From assembly GCA_016713905.1 (NCBI GenBank), contig JADJOE010000003.1, forward strand, positions 496,001-560,000: a DNA stretch of 64,000 nucleotides, read 5' to 3'. The stretch is from Candidatus Vicinibacter proximus (GTDB lineage Bacteria; Bacteroidota; Bacteroidia; Chitinophagales; Saprospiraceae). Numbering within the stretch: the first letter of the stretch is position 1; every line of letters begins with the position of its first letter. Below are positions 1 to 9,346 of this stretch, one piece after another. Made by a program: the position numbers and the translations under genes. The notes beneath the pieces are model-generated. The model did not search any database. It was not told where the DNA came from and was given only the letters and a program-made list of their open reading frames with translations.

Positions 1-2460
1 ATATATAAAGGAGAACGCGCCAGTTAAAAGCAATAATTGAAACCATTTGGTTTTCCAGTAGGGTGGTTTAATGACAATGTTAATCTTTTTTCCTTTCCAA
101 TTCCATTTGCCATCATTGTTGGAAGCAATAATATGCAATACATAATTACCGGGAGGAACATTCGTGTAAGAGGCAAATCGATTTGTGCCGTTATTTATTG
201 TTTCACGATCGAATCCTTCTAATTTATAGGCATATTGATTTTTTTCAGGGTGATCAAAGCTCAATGCCGTCATTTCAAAGGAAAAAAAATTTTGTTGGTA
301 GTTCAACTCAATAGTTCCTGAGTTTACAAAATCTCTGGATGAATCAAATTCTTTGTCAAATATTTTGAAGGACGAAATGCTAACTTCAGGAATATATTCA
401 TTCTGCCTTATGGAAGATGGTTCAAAAATATTAAATCCGTTAATCCCTCCGAAGAAAAGCTCTCCGGTGCTTAACCGAATTCCTGCATAACTGTTAAATG
501 CATTGCTTTGGAGACCATCATGAACTGTGTATTGTCTGTGAAATTCTATTTCGAAATTTTGATTAAGAACGATATGACTTAATCCCTTCGATGTGCTGAT
601 CCAAATCTTTTGATCATTCTGTATGATTACTGATAAAATGTTTTCACAAAAAATATTGGAAACATTGCAATATCTAATTATCGAATCCTTTGATCTGTTC
701 CAAAGGGACAGTCCCTGGTCTGAAGCCATCCATATATTTCCATGGCTGTCTTCTGCAAATTGATGGACAATTCCTGGGTTGAATTCATTTGAAGTTTTTA
801 TTCCGGGGATTATTTCAAACTGATCATTGACTCGAAAGATGCCGGATCGTGTCGTGGACAGCCAAATGGTTTTATGGCTGTCTTCAAATAGGGTACAATA
901 GAATGCTCTTTTATGCTTTGCTATATTTCTATTATTAAAATGATTTTCAAATATTCCGTTTTTTGACCTGAGCTCGCAAATCATGCCATTGGTGGCTGCC
1001 CATATTTTTCCATTGGATCGCACAATAACATCCATTACCATTTTTCCCGGCAATCCGTCCATATTCTTTTCATCATAGATGTATGCACTCCATTTATCTT
1101 TTTCAGGAATATAGTGGTTCAGTCCCTCATCGGTACCTACCCAAATATGACCCAGTGAATCAATGTCAATTGCGTAAATACGATTATCAGTCAAAGAATT
1201 ATTTTGAGATTCGTCATGCCGAAAACATTTAAATTTATTGTTGCGCCTGTCGAAATACATAAGTCCGCTTTTACTTCCAATCCAAAGGTTGCCCTTGCTG
1301 TCTTCGCGTGCACAGGTAATATCATTATTACATAATGAATTTATTTTTCCAGGTTGAAGAGTGTAGCTTTTAAATTTTTCCGGATTAGGACTCATTCTAT
1401 CCACTCCACGGCTGGCAGTTCCTACCCACATAATACCGGATCCATCCTCATACAAGGATAAGGTTTTGTTATCGGCCAGGCTCTTGGCGTTAAATGGATC
1501 ATGTTTAAAATGATCCCATTTTTGTTGTTTATTGTTAAATACAATCAATCCACCCGATGAACTCGCCATCCACATATTGCCTTTGGAATCAGAGCGCATA
1601 CATTGTATGTATTTCAATTCTGAACTTAGTTCTTTATTCGGAAGTTTGACGTCGCTAAAAAGTTGAATGCTGGTATCAAATCGCATCAATTTTTGTCCAT
1701 AATAATTGATCCAAATTTCTCCCTTAGGTGTCATGGCCATTGGGCCAAAATGATTGGCATTAAGGGATTCTTCGTTGCCATCATCTAATAAAAATGTGGT
1801 GTAATTATAATTTGATATTGAAAATTTATGAAGGCCTATTAGGGTGGACAGCCATAAAGATCCCCGAAGGTCAGCAATGACATCGATAATTCGATTTTTC
1901 CCATATGTTTCGAGATGAGGTCTTAAGGTATCCATTTTAAATCTTGTGAATGTTTTGGTTGATTCCTCAAAACGAGCCAGTCCCACCCGAGTTCCTACCC
2001 AAATAGTGTGATGCTCATCTTCTGTTATGCAGAAAACGTCATTGTGGTTTATACTGTTTGCGCTGGCGCTGTGTTGGAAAACATTAAATTTATTTTCATT
2101 GGGGTGATATAGAATAAGTCCTTTGGAGCCAAACCATAATCTACCCCTTGAATCCTTAAAAGCACAATTAACATGACTGATTCCATTGAGTAACGGATCG
2201 ATTTGAGATATTTTGAAGACTTTTGTGGAGTACCCATTAAATTTATTCAAACCATCTTCAGTACCCATCCAAATATATCCTTCATTATCCTGTACAATAC
2301 AATTCACTGCATTGTCCGACAAGCCCTCTTCGATACTGAAATGTTGGAAGGTCGATTCAGGGGCTTGAGCATATGTTGGAACACTGTAGAAAATATAAAA
2401 TAACAAAATCAAAAAACTTGATGAAGGTATTTTATACAGTCTGTGTTTAACAATTTTCAT
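1..2460 (-). CDS. Two-component-type propeller sensor protein, N-terminal 820 residues (runs off left edge)
   Basis: The frame is open from an ATG at 2460 to the left edge without a stop, so the C-terminal part is missing. A signal peptide is visible at residues 1-33, ending near TYAQA. Residues of about 35-680 hold 13-14 Reg_prop repeats, seen as recurring motifs such as IWMGTEDGLN, LWFGSKG, IWVGT, MWMAS and IWISTSKGLS, which fits two seven-bladed propellers. A Y_Y_Y domain follows at about 690-800 (motifs YAYKLEGFD and YTNVPPGNY), and a membrane segment begins at the window edge. Known proteins of this layout continue into either a histidine kinase with receiver and AraC domain, or a LuxR-type HTH. 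Which one applies cannot be seen. They usually sense extracellular or periplasmic ligands. The gene is transcribed away from the rest of the window. Confidence 0.9.
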   Translation of the reverse strand, partial: MKIVKHRLYKIPSSSFLILLFYIFYSVPTYAQAPESTFQHFSIEEGLSDNAVNCIVQDNEGYIWMGTEDGLNKFNGYSTKVFKISQIDPLLNGISHVNCAFKDSRGRLWFGSKGLILYHPNENKFNVFQHSASANSINHNDVFCITEDEHHTIWVGTRVGLARFEESTKTFTRFKMDTLRPHLETYGKNRIIDVIADLRGSLWLSTLIGLHKFSISNYNYTTFLLDDGNEESLNANHFGPMAMTPKGEIWINYYGQKLMRFDTSIQLFSDVKLPNKELSSELKYIQCMRSDSKGNMWMASSSGGLIVFNNKQQKWDHFKHDPFNAKSLADNKTLSLYEDGSGIMWVGTASRGVDRMSPNPEKFKSYTLQPGKINSLCNNDITCAREDSKGNLWIGSKSGLMYFDRRNNKFKCFRHDESQNNSLTDNRIYAIDIDSLGHIWVGTDEGLNHYIPEKDKWSAYIYDEKNMDGLPGKMVMDVIVRSNGKIWAATNGMICELRSKNGIFENHFNNRNIAKHKRAFYCTLFEDSHKTIWLSTTRSGIFRVNDQFEIIPGIKTSNEFNPGIVHQFAEDSHGNIWMASDQGLSLWNRSKDSIIRYCNVSNIFCENILSVIIQNDQKIWISTSKGLSHIVLNQNFEIEFHRQYTVHDGLQSNAFNSYAGIRLSTGELFFGGINGFNIFEPSSIRQNEYIPEVSISSFKIFDKEFDSSRDFVNSGTIELNYQQNFFSFEMTALSFDHPEKNQYAYKLEGFDRETINNGTNRFASYTNVPPGNYVLHIIASNNDGKWNWKGKKINIVIKPPYWKTKWFQLLLLTGAFSFIY

Positions 2461-2763
2461 CCATAGCAAAGTTAATCATAATTAAAATATGAAAACACAC
2501 CTATGCGTGCATCAAATTGATAAGTGGGCCTTACCCTTTTACAACTGGCAATATTATTTCATTTATCTTCAAAGATTTGATATTTTATGATCTTTGATTT
2601 TCCAGGAATTTCTTTTGGTGTTTATGCAAAGACTATTTCGGAGACTTACTGAAAGGTTAATTCAATAAAAAATGTAGTTTTTATAACTGGCAATTTCTTT
2701 GCATGGCATACTCAGAAATAACTATTGCCAAATCTCATATAGACTCAAAAAATATGACCAATA
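2461..2763. other. Gene-free stretch, nothing recognised
   Basis: This AT-rich spacer lies between the start of the propeller sensor gene and the stop of the downstream-facing reductase gene. I see no convincing hairpin terminator, RNA gene or repeat shared with the other intergenic regions. It must contain the promoter of the sensor gene, but no clear TAnnTTTG box stands out. Confidence 0.4.
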
Positions 2764-3384
2764 TCAGCGTTTCAACAATTTAAAACCAATTTCTCTGCCT
2801 TGACCCTGAAACATGGCGAGGTTAATCCAAAACCAGGCAAATTGTTCCATCAGTTCAAACTTGTCGTTGCCACCAATATTGTAGCATTCCGCAAAGCCTG
2901 CGTCTTTTGCTAATTGTACAGCAATTGTTTTGCCTTTTTCGCTGTCACCTGCAACAAACAAGTCAAGTGCTGAATTTCCGTAAATTGGATTGAGCATATT
3001 GTTGAAACCAGTGGTATTGAAACATTTCACGACATCCCTGGTTTGTGTATTCCCTAGAATGGCATCAGTTGTATTTTTATAGCCCACCGGCCCTCGACCC
3101 ATTACTACGTTCATGGTATCTATAATAATTTTACCGGCGGTGTTGCCTAAACTTTTTACTACTTCTACGGTAGCTGTCGCCGGAGTGGAAATTAAAATGA
3201 TGTCACTTTGTGTTACCGCACTTTCAATTGAAGTGAATGGATCTTGGCCAATTTCAGCTGCCAATTGTAGATTTTTATCACTTAATGGAAATCTTGCGCC
3301 AATCAAAACTTTATGTCCTGCGTGGATCCATTTTTTTGCAAGCGCTCCTCCTACATTACCGGAGCCAATAATTGCTATTTTCAT
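2764..3384 (-). CDS. NADP-dependent oxidoreductase, F420-reductase-like (COG2085)
   Basis: The 206-residue protein starts with a Rossmann dinucleotide motif, MKIAIIGSGNVGGALA (GxGxxG at residues 8-13). It continues with the GHKVLIGAR segment, in which the basic residue after the second strand fits NADP(H) preference. The segment DIILISTPATATVEVV and the later KCFNTTGFNNM are typical of the COG2085 family, which includes NpdG-like F420:NADP oxidoreductases and many Bacteroidota reductases that do not use F420. Because Bacteroidota generally lack F420, the substrate is unknown. The length is normal for the family. The gene stands alone, with gaps of about 300 bp or more on both sides. Confidence 0.8.
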   Translation of the reverse strand: MKIAIIGSGNVGGALAKKWIHAGHKVLIGARFPLSDKNLQLAAEIGQDPFTSIESAVTQSDIILISTPATATVEVVKSLGNTAGKIIIDTMNVVMGRGPVGYKNTTDAILGNTQTRDVVKCFNTTGFNNMLNPIYGNSALDLFVAGDSEKGKTIAVQLAKDAGFAECYNIGGNDKFELMEQFAWFWINLAMFQGQGREIGFKLLKR

Positions 3385-3753
3385 TTATTTTTGTTTGTAG
3401 TTTATTTAAAGAATAGAATATTTAGTTGAGCTCTTGTAAAGTTAGAAAAACTAATAACAATGCTCATAAATCATGGCCCCAGTTTTGATTTTTATTTGGA
3501 CTTTTTGGCTTGTGCCGGCTAATTAAAAGAGAAATCCTTTTTCAGCTTCTACTTTCTTCGGCAGTTCAGATTTCCCCAATATATCCCTTAAGTCTCTTTT
3601 AAGGGTATTGCAGAGGGTGGTAAGAAGTACATCTGTAATTTGTTTTAAAAAATATTTTCTAACAATGTCATCAATAATTTTTTCTACCTTCTTAAGTGAA
3701 ATTTTTTCATAAAACAGTATGATCAGTTTATTTAACGGTCACTGGCACCTATT
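3385..3753. other. Gene-free stretch with a possible eroded short reading frame
   Basis: The spacer between the oxidoreductase start and the lipoprotein stop contains a minus-strand frame open from 3738 to a stop at 3523. It encodes about 70 residues of charged, helical-looking sequence rich in Lys, Leu and Ile, but has no ATG at a plausible place. It could be the 3' remnant of a decayed gene or chance. No RNA gene or repeat is visible. Confidence 0.25.
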
Positions 3754-4464
3754 TTAATTCAAGGCAACACCCACGATAAATCCCACCCAGGGTTTATTGT
3801 TGTATATCCATATCTTTCTGTCTTGATTCGTAAGATAATCATATCCTATGGCTAAACCAAAACTGGCTATGTTCGACTCTATGAAACCTGCGATTCCCGT
3901 CTGAATGATCATTCCACTGTATTCATTGGTACTCTTATTATTGGTAGTAAACGGACTGATTAAGGTAGTGCCTGGTCCCACAAATAAACCATAATCGTAT
4001 CCCCAATTACTGATTTTATGATAACTCATCCCCAAGGGATCCTTTTTGTTCCTGATAGGGAAGTAGTCATGCCTCGAGCCGAAATACAAAGCCATATTTA
4101 AATCCGTAGTCAACTGAGCGGGTAATCCAAGAACAGTTGGGCGGTATTTTAAAAGAATCGTGGTGATGTCAATGTCAAGACTGTGCTTCTTAATGATCAT
4201 CGGTTTGCAAACAAGACTGTCCATTTTAGTTAATGGGATGGTCAAGAATTGATTTTTATCCGGTTGTTTTTTTGTGAGACGATAAACATTTATCTGCTCA
4301 TTGCTAACATCTAAATAAATGTTTTGGGTGTTTTCATGTTTAGATTTCAATTTATAATAGCCACTGTTTAAGCCGTGCGTGGAAGCTTTCTCTAATGTAT
4401 TGCAGGAAGCTAAAAGTAAAAGACCCCAAATTACAATAACAATGTTTTGATAACAGATTTTCAT
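3754..4464 (-). CDS. Hypothetical lipoprotein with predicted beta-rich C-terminal domain
   Basis: I do not recognise a family for this 236-residue protein. Residues 1-22 form a signal peptide with a lipobox (LLLLASC), so it is probably exported and lipidated at Cys21. The middle shows alternating short hydrophobic segments. The C-terminal half has glycine- and tyrosine-rich strands (WGYDYGLFVGPGTTLISPF, GFIESNIASFGLAIGYDY) that end in an aromatic strand, as in small outer-membrane barrels of Bacteroidota. No neighbouring gene suggests a role. It is transcribed out of the repeat-rich region that starts the accessory island. Confidence 0.6.
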   Translation of the reverse strand: MKICYQNIVIVIWGLLLLASCNTLEKASTHGLNSGYYKLKSKHENTQNIYLDVSNEQINVYRLTKKQPDKNQFLTIPLTKMDSLVCKPMIIKKHSLDIDITTILLKYRPTVLGLPAQLTTDLNMALYFGSRHDYFPIRNKKDPLGMSYHKISNWGYDYGLFVGPGTTLISPFTTNNKSTNEYSGMIIQTGIAGFIESNIASFGLAIGYDYLTNQDRKIWIYNNKPWVGFIVGVALN

Positions 4465-4620
4465 AATTAAATTACAGCATGTGAAAATAATTCATTTTTG
4501 TCAATTTAATTGCCGGTAGTGGTATTATTATTTCTTTCTGTACTGAGTTGTTTTTTTTGTCGCCAAATTTTTCAATCAGCCCTCGTTCCACTCCATTTTT
4601 CAAATCCCTGCTCGTCCCCT

Positions 4621-4920
4621 CTGCTCGTCGCGGTTTGCAACCGCGATGCAATACGCTCCAAGCATTTTTAATGCGGCCTGCTAGCACCATATTTTACACG
4701 GTTCGTTTCAGATCCTTCTCTGTTCGTCGCGGTTTGCAACCGCGATGCAATACGCTCCAAGCATTTTTAATGCGGCCTGCTAACACAAATTTATACATGG
4801 TTCGTTTCAGATCCTACTCCTCAGCTCGTCTTGGTTTGCAACCGCGATGCAATACGCTCCAAGCATTTTTAATGCGGGCCTGCTAACGCAATATTTTACA
4901 TGGTTCGATTCAGATTTCAC
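4621..4920. repeat. Three tandem copies of a ~100-bp palindrome-containing repeat
   Basis: Three head-to-tail copies start near 4621, 4719 and 4817, with periods of about 99 and 102 bp. Each contains an inverted repeat (CGCGGTTTGCAACCGCG), the string CGATGCAATACGCTCC, a second small palindrome (GCATTTTTAATGC), the string GGCCTGCTAACAC, and ends with GGTTCGTTTCAGATC. The third copy is slightly degraded (TTGGTTTGCAACCGCG). Two more copies lie at about 7005-7220 in the same orientation, on the other side of the AbiE gene pair. The palindrome resembles REP sequences mobilised by RAYT-type transposases, but no such transposase is in the window. Confidence 0.85.
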
Positions 4921-5040
4921 CTGAATGGCAATCTCAATTCAACTTTATAAGTAGTGCATAGTAGGACAATGAAAAGACACGAATTTAAAATTTCAGAGGT
5001 CAACTTCACCGGAATAGGGGGGCAGAATTTACATGTAGGT
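4912..5040. repeat. Dispersed intergenic element T, copy 1
   Basis: This segment follows directly on the tandem repeat. Its best conserved part is at 4989-5035, reading like TTTCAGAGGTCAACTT then GGAATAGGGGGGCA. Related sequence is found at about 7221-7320 and 19430-19545 in the same orientation. All three share an upstream stretch with a CAATTCAA-like string and a downstream GAGAGGCCAACTT-like string. It has no coding potential that I can recognise. The rest of the gap to 5223 shows nothing else. Confidence 0.55.
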
Positions 5041-5223
5041 ATAATAGATTAGGATTCGTTTGAAGTGATACCTTGTCCAGTGAATTGGGTTAATAGGGAG
5101 TTTTGTAAATCTTCTTCTATCATTACTTGATCTGGTTAATTGGTTTTCGCACTCCCCAATGAGGAAAGACTACTTGTTACAACCACTTGGCATACGCCTT
5201 TTCTAATTTTTCTTCAGTGAATT

Positions 5224-6168
5224 TCATTCAATTCTCTTCAATAATTCCTCAAAACATTTCGCAACATCTTTTTCATCAGGTATTGGTCTGTATGCTAATG
5301 CGGAAAGTTCAGTGTGATATTTTACTTTGAGTTGTTTCCATAAATTTGAAAAATCATTTACAAATGGAGATTCAGTAATCAATTTATTTTGCCATCCTGT
5401 CGGCTCTTCAAACATTGCTCTATCGTGTTGCAAAATGGTATCAAATTGTTTCTTAAACGAACCTGAAGCTACAAATTCAATGCACTCAGGATTTTTCATT
5501 AAGTAATACAAATCATAAAAGTGTCTTATCTTTTCGGCGATACTTTCAACAGTATTTTCCTTAAATGAAAATCGAATTAATGATACCATCTTTTCCAATA
5601 GCGTTTGTTCTTTGCTCAATACGTTTACTTCTATGGATTGGAGATTGTATTGTTCAATGTATTTTTCATTGCTTGTTTGCATCAAAAAGTCAGACACCAT
5701 ACTCTGAATAGTCAAACGTTGATAAGGGAAAGGATTATCAAACGAGTTTATTTCAACAATGAGTTTGTTATTTGCATTGCCTTTTTCAGTTGTAACATAT
5801 TCAAAAACAGATTTTCTGAATCTTGAACCTTTACTGGTTACACTGTCCATTTGCAACTCTTTTAAATCGGGTGTGATTTCTTTTTCAATAGTGCGGATGA
5901 TGGTTTTAATCTCATTTCCTGTTTTACCCTTGTCGTTTATGATGGCAATATCTACATCCTCCGAAAATCGCTCTATCAAATTATATCCTTTTGATAGCGA
6001 TGTTCCTCCTTTAAAGACGGATTCATCAACATATTTACTTTTAGCCAATCGACTTAACACCAATGTTATCCAGTAATCTTTTTCTACAAATTCCAACTTA
6101 ATATCCAATTGCTGTGATGCAGCCCTCAATGTGTCCGAAAATAATTTTATGTCGTGGTGCAGCTTCAT
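5224..6168 (-). CDS. AbiEii/AbiGii-family nucleotidyltransferase toxin
   Basis: The protein belongs to the AbiEii toxin family (type IV toxin-antitoxin systems that give abortive phage resistance). AbiEii proteins are nucleotidyltransferases; related toxins modify tRNA acceptor ends. The defining motif is visible near residues 57-80 as FKGGTSLSKGY followed by RFSEDVDIAI. This gives the GG(S/T) turn and the acidic DxD-like metal site. The later motif RHFYDLYYL is also typical. The ATG at 6168 overlaps the TGA of the upstream antitoxin gene as ATGA, and homologues begin at this MKLHHD. An ATG four codons upstream (6180) is possible. The length of 314 residues is normal and all key motifs look intact. 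Confidence 0.9.
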   Translation of the reverse strand: MKLHHDIKLFSDTLRAASQQLDIKLEFVEKDYWITLVLSRLAKSKYVDESVFKGGTSLSKGYNLIERFSEDVDIAIINDKGKTGNEIKTIIRTIEKEITPDLKELQMDSVTSKGSRFRKSVFEYVTTEKGNANNKLIVEINSFDNPFPYQRLTIQSMVSDFLMQTSNEKYIEQYNLQSIEVNVLSKEQTLLEKMVSLIRFSFKENTVESIAEKIRHFYDLYYLMKNPECIEFVASGSFKKQFDTILQHDRAMFEEPTGWQNKLITESPFVNDFSNLWKQLKVKYHTELSALAYRPIPDEKDVAKCFEELLKRIE

Positions 6169-6890
6169 ATTATATTCCATTTTGCGGTGGTGGATAAAGC
6201 TTTCGTTGCACCTGTTATTTTATACTTAGTAATTGGGTTCAATGATTTGTAAAGTGGTTCTGTTGCTTTGCCATGTTGCAAAGCGTCTAACAAAGCACCT
6301 AACAAAGCCCTTGTAGCAGGTGGATATTTTAAGGCCAAGCGTACCAATGCATTTATTTCGGTCTCAGAAAATATTTTGATAATTGCTAATAGCCTTTTAC
6401 AGGATGCTTCTGTATTGGTATCAGGTATTTTTTTGATGTAGCGAATGGCATCCAGTAACTGCAACAAATGAATATTCTCCTTGGTGATGGTGTTTTTTTG
6501 CTTTACAAAAGCAATCGTATAGCGTTCTCTTTTAAAATTGGGGCGAACTTGATTTTTCCCGATTTGTATGGTATTACTTACCTGTGTGGTTAAGCCCAAT
6601 TGATTATATATGCTGTACCCCGTAAGATAGCCTGTGATTTTTCCGTTTTCTTCTAGTAAGTCTTTTACCATTTGTGCCTGATTGGGTTGAAGCTTTCCAA
6701 AGGGGGTATTCTCAGGTTTATAGTATTTACCTTTGGAGAGTTTGGCAATCTTACCTGAAGTTACCATTCGGTTCAGGGCTTTTATCACCGCTTCTTTTTG
6801 ATTCACCTCTGTGGTAAAGTCGGAATAGGTAAATACATATCCTTTGGGGAGTCTATCTATCGTAGATGATATGTATTCTGATATTTTCAT
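6165..6890 (-). CDS. DUF6088-family antitoxin of the AbiE pair (AbiEi-like)
   Basis: This 241-residue protein begins with a winged-helix region (residues 1-60: KGYVFTYSDF, KEAVIKALNRMVTSGKIAKLSKGKYYKP). That layout is typical of AbiEi/DUF6088 antitoxins, which repress their own promoter and neutralise the downstream nucleotidyltransferase. The segment GYLTGYSIYNQLGLTTQVSN matches the domain that follows in this family. The gene is immediately upstream of and translationally coupled to the AbiEii gene, and the promoter should lie in 6891-7000. Antitoxin-first order with ATGA coupling is standard for AbiE. I see no damage in either gene, so the pair is probably functional. Confidence 0.85.
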   Translation of the reverse strand: MKISEYISSTIDRLPKGYVFTYSDFTTEVNQKEAVIKALNRMVTSGKIAKLSKGKYYKPENTPFGKLQPNQAQMVKDLLEENGKITGYLTGYSIYNQLGLTTQVSNTIQIGKNQVRPNFKRERYTIAFVKQKNTITKENIHLLQLLDAIRYIKKIPDTNTEASCKRLLAIIKIFSETEINALVRLALKYPPATRALLGALLDALQHGKATEPLYKSLNPITKYKITGATKALSTTAKWNII

Positions 6891-7004
6891 CCTTTTATTT
6901 GTAATGTAAAGATAGCATATTTGTCCAGTTTATTAGCTAAAAAACTGGACATTTATTTAAAATATGAAAAAATTCCCTAATTTGTAAATGAACATTCTTA
7001 TGGC

Positions 7005-7220
7005 CCTCTGTTCATCGCAGTTTTAAACCGCGATGCAATGCGCTCCAAGCATTTTTAATGAGGCCCGCTAGCACCATATTTCACATGGTTCATTTCAGAT
7101 CCTACTCCTCTGCTCGTCTCCTCTGTTCGTCGCGGTTTGCAACCGCGATGCAATACGCTCCAAGCATTTTTAATGCGGCCTGATAACCCCATATTTTAAA
7201 TGCTTCGTTTCAGATCCCTC
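7005..7220. repeat. Two tandem copies of the ~100-bp palindrome repeat
   Basis: Copy 4 (about 7005-7110) is degraded in its palindrome (CGCAGTTTTAAACCGCG) but keeps CGATGCAATGCGCTCCAAGC and the TTCATTTCAGATCCTAC end. Copy 5 (about 7120-7220) is nearly identical to the copies at 4621-4816. Both have the same orientation as the first cluster. The pair therefore forms direct repeats around the 2 kb AbiE segment. The rest of the gene gap 6891-7459 holds the presumed AbiE promoter, element T copy 2 and nothing else that I recognise. Confidence 0.85.
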
Positions 7221-7320
7221 CTCAATAGAAGTCACAATTCAATACATTAAATAACACAAAACATGACATGATAAAAAATGGAATATTGAAAATTTGAGAG
7301 GCCAACTTGATACAGCTGTT
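7221..7320. repeat. Dispersed intergenic element T, copy 2
   Basis: The sequence contains GTCACAATTCAATACATT, then AAAACATGACATG, then AATTTGAGAGGCCAACTT. It aligns with the copies at 4912-5040 and 19430-19545. The conserved GGAATAGG tail present in the other two copies is lost here. As in copy 1, it directly follows a cluster of the 100-bp palindrome repeat. Confidence 0.5.
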
Positions 7321-7459
7321 TCTATCCATTCACCAATTATGACTTGGGCATTAGAAATTGCGTTTTGGTATTTTTTACCATTCATTTATAAATGTTAGGA
7401 TTCTCAAGTCTAGAAAATTCTAGACCTGAGAATTTCAATCAAAGTTTACAAGCAATATT

Positions 7460-8326
7460 TTAATTTTTAATGCATCTGCAACTAAACCCATAAACTCTCG
7501 GCCAATAGATTACCAATACAGCGGAATCACTATTGATAAATCCCCTGTAAAGATATCTATCACCTCCGGGTGATGACAAGGTAGAAGTCCAGATTCCTGC
7601 TTGTTGGCCTCTGTGAATGAATGATCCATTGGGTTGTACACGCCCCGCCGGAAAAACACCAAATTGGCTACTGTCGTTGGCAATGCTTGGACTTTCCCAA
7701 AGGCTGGTGGTGCTCTTCATTTTTATTCCTGCGACATTTGGTCCACCGAGATTATTAATGAGCGTTGTCCATTCATCATCTGTTGGAATGTGCCATCCTT
7801 TCGGACATAATTTTCCGGATTCCATGGCATACCCGTTGTAGAGCTTTCCATATAAAATAGAATTACTGGAATCGCCCCTGTAGTAACACCATGCAGGTGT
7901 AGTGATTTTGCTCCATTCCTGGCTGTCTTTAACTTGTGGAAAACCATCCGTAGACCGTAGATTCGATTGCAGCCAACATTGACCACCAATGGATATTACT
8001 TTGTAAAAATTACCCTCCTCATCATATACACCCGCCGTGTCGCAAGTTCCGGGTGTATAATCAAATTTCGCAGTGTTGCTGCAAAAATTGAAATCAGTAA
8101 CGGTTACCCTATAAGTTCCCGCTTGCGTAACCGTTATTTCTGAAAGATGTACGCCATTAGACCATTCATAAATATAAGGGGGGTTTCCATGCCCAATGGC
8201 TCTTAAACTATTGGCTGATTCCTGGATTATTTCTACACTGTAATACTTACACAGATCGTCATTTGTTTTGCAAGACATTACTAACAATGTAAAACTTAAA
8301 ACCAGAAGTCCATAATTGATTTTCAT
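7460..8326 (-). CDS. Lipoprotein with FISUMP domain
   Basis: The 288-residue protein has a lipoprotein signal (LLVMSC, Cys19). After it comes an SprB-like repeat at about residues 25-90 (PPYIYEWSNG, ITVTQAGTYRVTVTD), as in many surface proteins of gliding Bacteroidota. The C-terminal two thirds is a Fibrobacter succinogenes major paralogous (FISUMP) domain, shown by IGGQCWLQSNLR, CPKGWHIPTDDEW, FGVFPAGRV, IWTSTLSS and the terminal SCRCIKN. FISUMP proteins are exported surface proteins of unknown biochemical role. No T9SS sorting domain follows, and the lipid anchor would hold the protein in a membrane. It forms a single transcription unit. Confidence 0.85.
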   Translation of the reverse strand: MKINYGLLVLSFTLLVMSCKTNDDLCKYYSVEIIQESANSLRAIGHGNPPYIYEWSNGVHLSEITVTQAGTYRVTVTDFNFCSNTAKFDYTPGTCDTAGVYDEEGNFYKVISIGGQCWLQSNLRSTDGFPQVKDSQEWSKITTPAWCYYRGDSSNSILYGKLYNGYAMESGKLCPKGWHIPTDDEWTTLINNLGGPNVAGIKMKSTTSLWESPSIANDSSQFGVFPAGRVQPNGSFIHRGQQAGIWTSTLSSPGGDRYLYRGFINSDSAVLVIYWPRVYGFSCRCIKN

Positions 8327-8551
8327 GGTAAAATATTTTATAGACGAATATAAGATTTTTTGTTGATATTTATTTATCTATATAATTTTGAGTAGCACAC
8401 AAACCACATAAATGATCCATAAACGATGAACCATAAACCTTCTGTGCGTCGAGATTCAAACTATGATCTTTGAACGCACTTGTGGAACCTCAGCCTTTGT
8501 TACATGACAAGGAAGGCCCATTTTCCTTACCTTTGAACAAATTTGTGCATT

Positions 8552-9241
8552 ATGCCCGCAGTGATCGAAAAGTCCACCCTCCAATTTCTCAAGTCATTGG
8601 CCAAAAACAATAACCGCGATTGGTTTAATGACAACAAAGACAAATACCTCGCCTCACTTGAAAATTTGACCACTTTCGTCGATGCTTTATTAATAGAAAT
8701 GAATAAACACGACCAAATTGAAAATCCCAATGCAAAGAACGTTTTAATGAGAATCTATCGGGATACACGCTTCTCAAAAGACAAGACTCCTTACAAAACT
8801 TACATGGGTGGCGGAATCGATCGGGCCACCAAAAAATTACGCGGTGGATATTACCTTCATATAGAGCCCGGCAATTCCATGGCCTGTGGTGGTTTCTACG
8901 GGCCAAACCCAGCGGACCTGCTTCGTATCCGAAAGGATATTGAACTCAATTATAAAGAGTGGGAGAAACTGCTTAAAAATAAATCACTGCTCAATACCTA
9001 TGGTCAAATCCAGGGAGAAACATTGGCTTCCTGTCCCAAGGGTTTTTCAAAAGACCACCCTGCCATTGAATTATTGAAGCTTAAACAATTTTACTTTCAA
9101 CGAAATTTTACAGACGCAGAAGTGTTAGATAAGAATTTTTTAAAAACCGTGAATCAGACTTTTAAAAATGTAAGACCATTCTTTGACTACATGAGTGAGG
9201 TGCTGACCACCGATTTGAATGGTGAATCGTTGGTTGATTAA
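8552..9241 (+). CDS. TIGR02453/DUF2461 family protein
   Basis: The protein has the family pattern of DUF2461: FLKSLAKNNNRDWFNDNKDKY at the start, MRIYRDTRFSKDKTPYKT, and GGYYLHIEPG followed by GGFYGPNP. Its function is unknown, though it is widespread and conserved in Bacteroidota. I chose the ATG at 8552 (MPAVIEK); the ATG at 8543 would add only three residues. At 229 residues it is complete. The gene converges on the nuclease-like gene that ends at 9347, with about 100 bp between them. Confidence 0.85.
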   Translation: MPAVIEKSTLQFLKSLAKNNNRDWFNDNKDKYLASLENLTTFVDALLIEMNKHDQIENPNAKNVLMRIYRDTRFSKDKTPYKTYMGGGIDRATKKLRGGYYLHIEPGNSMACGGFYGPNPADLLRIRKDIELNYKEWEKLLKNKSLLNTYGQIQGETLASCPKGFSKDHPAIELLKLKQFYFQRNFTDAEVLDKNFLKTVNQTFKNVRPFFDYMSEVLTTDLNGESLVD

Positions 9242-9346
9242 TAGTAAGCTTGACGAGGGGAACAACCAGGTTCCATTTTTCATTCAGATAAACGGAATCT
9301 GCCGGAATCGCTGTTTAGAGTCTATGCCGTGTGAGTAGCAATGCGA

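Noticed and set aside
3523..3738. Minus-strand 70-codon frame without start codon
   Set aside because: No ATG at a plausible place and no recognised family; possibly a gene remnant, but it cannot be supported as a gene.
4472..4886. Overlapping short reading frames on both strands inside the palindrome repeats
   Set aside because: They follow the tandem repeat itself, repeat the same peptide in each copy and have no independent protein features.
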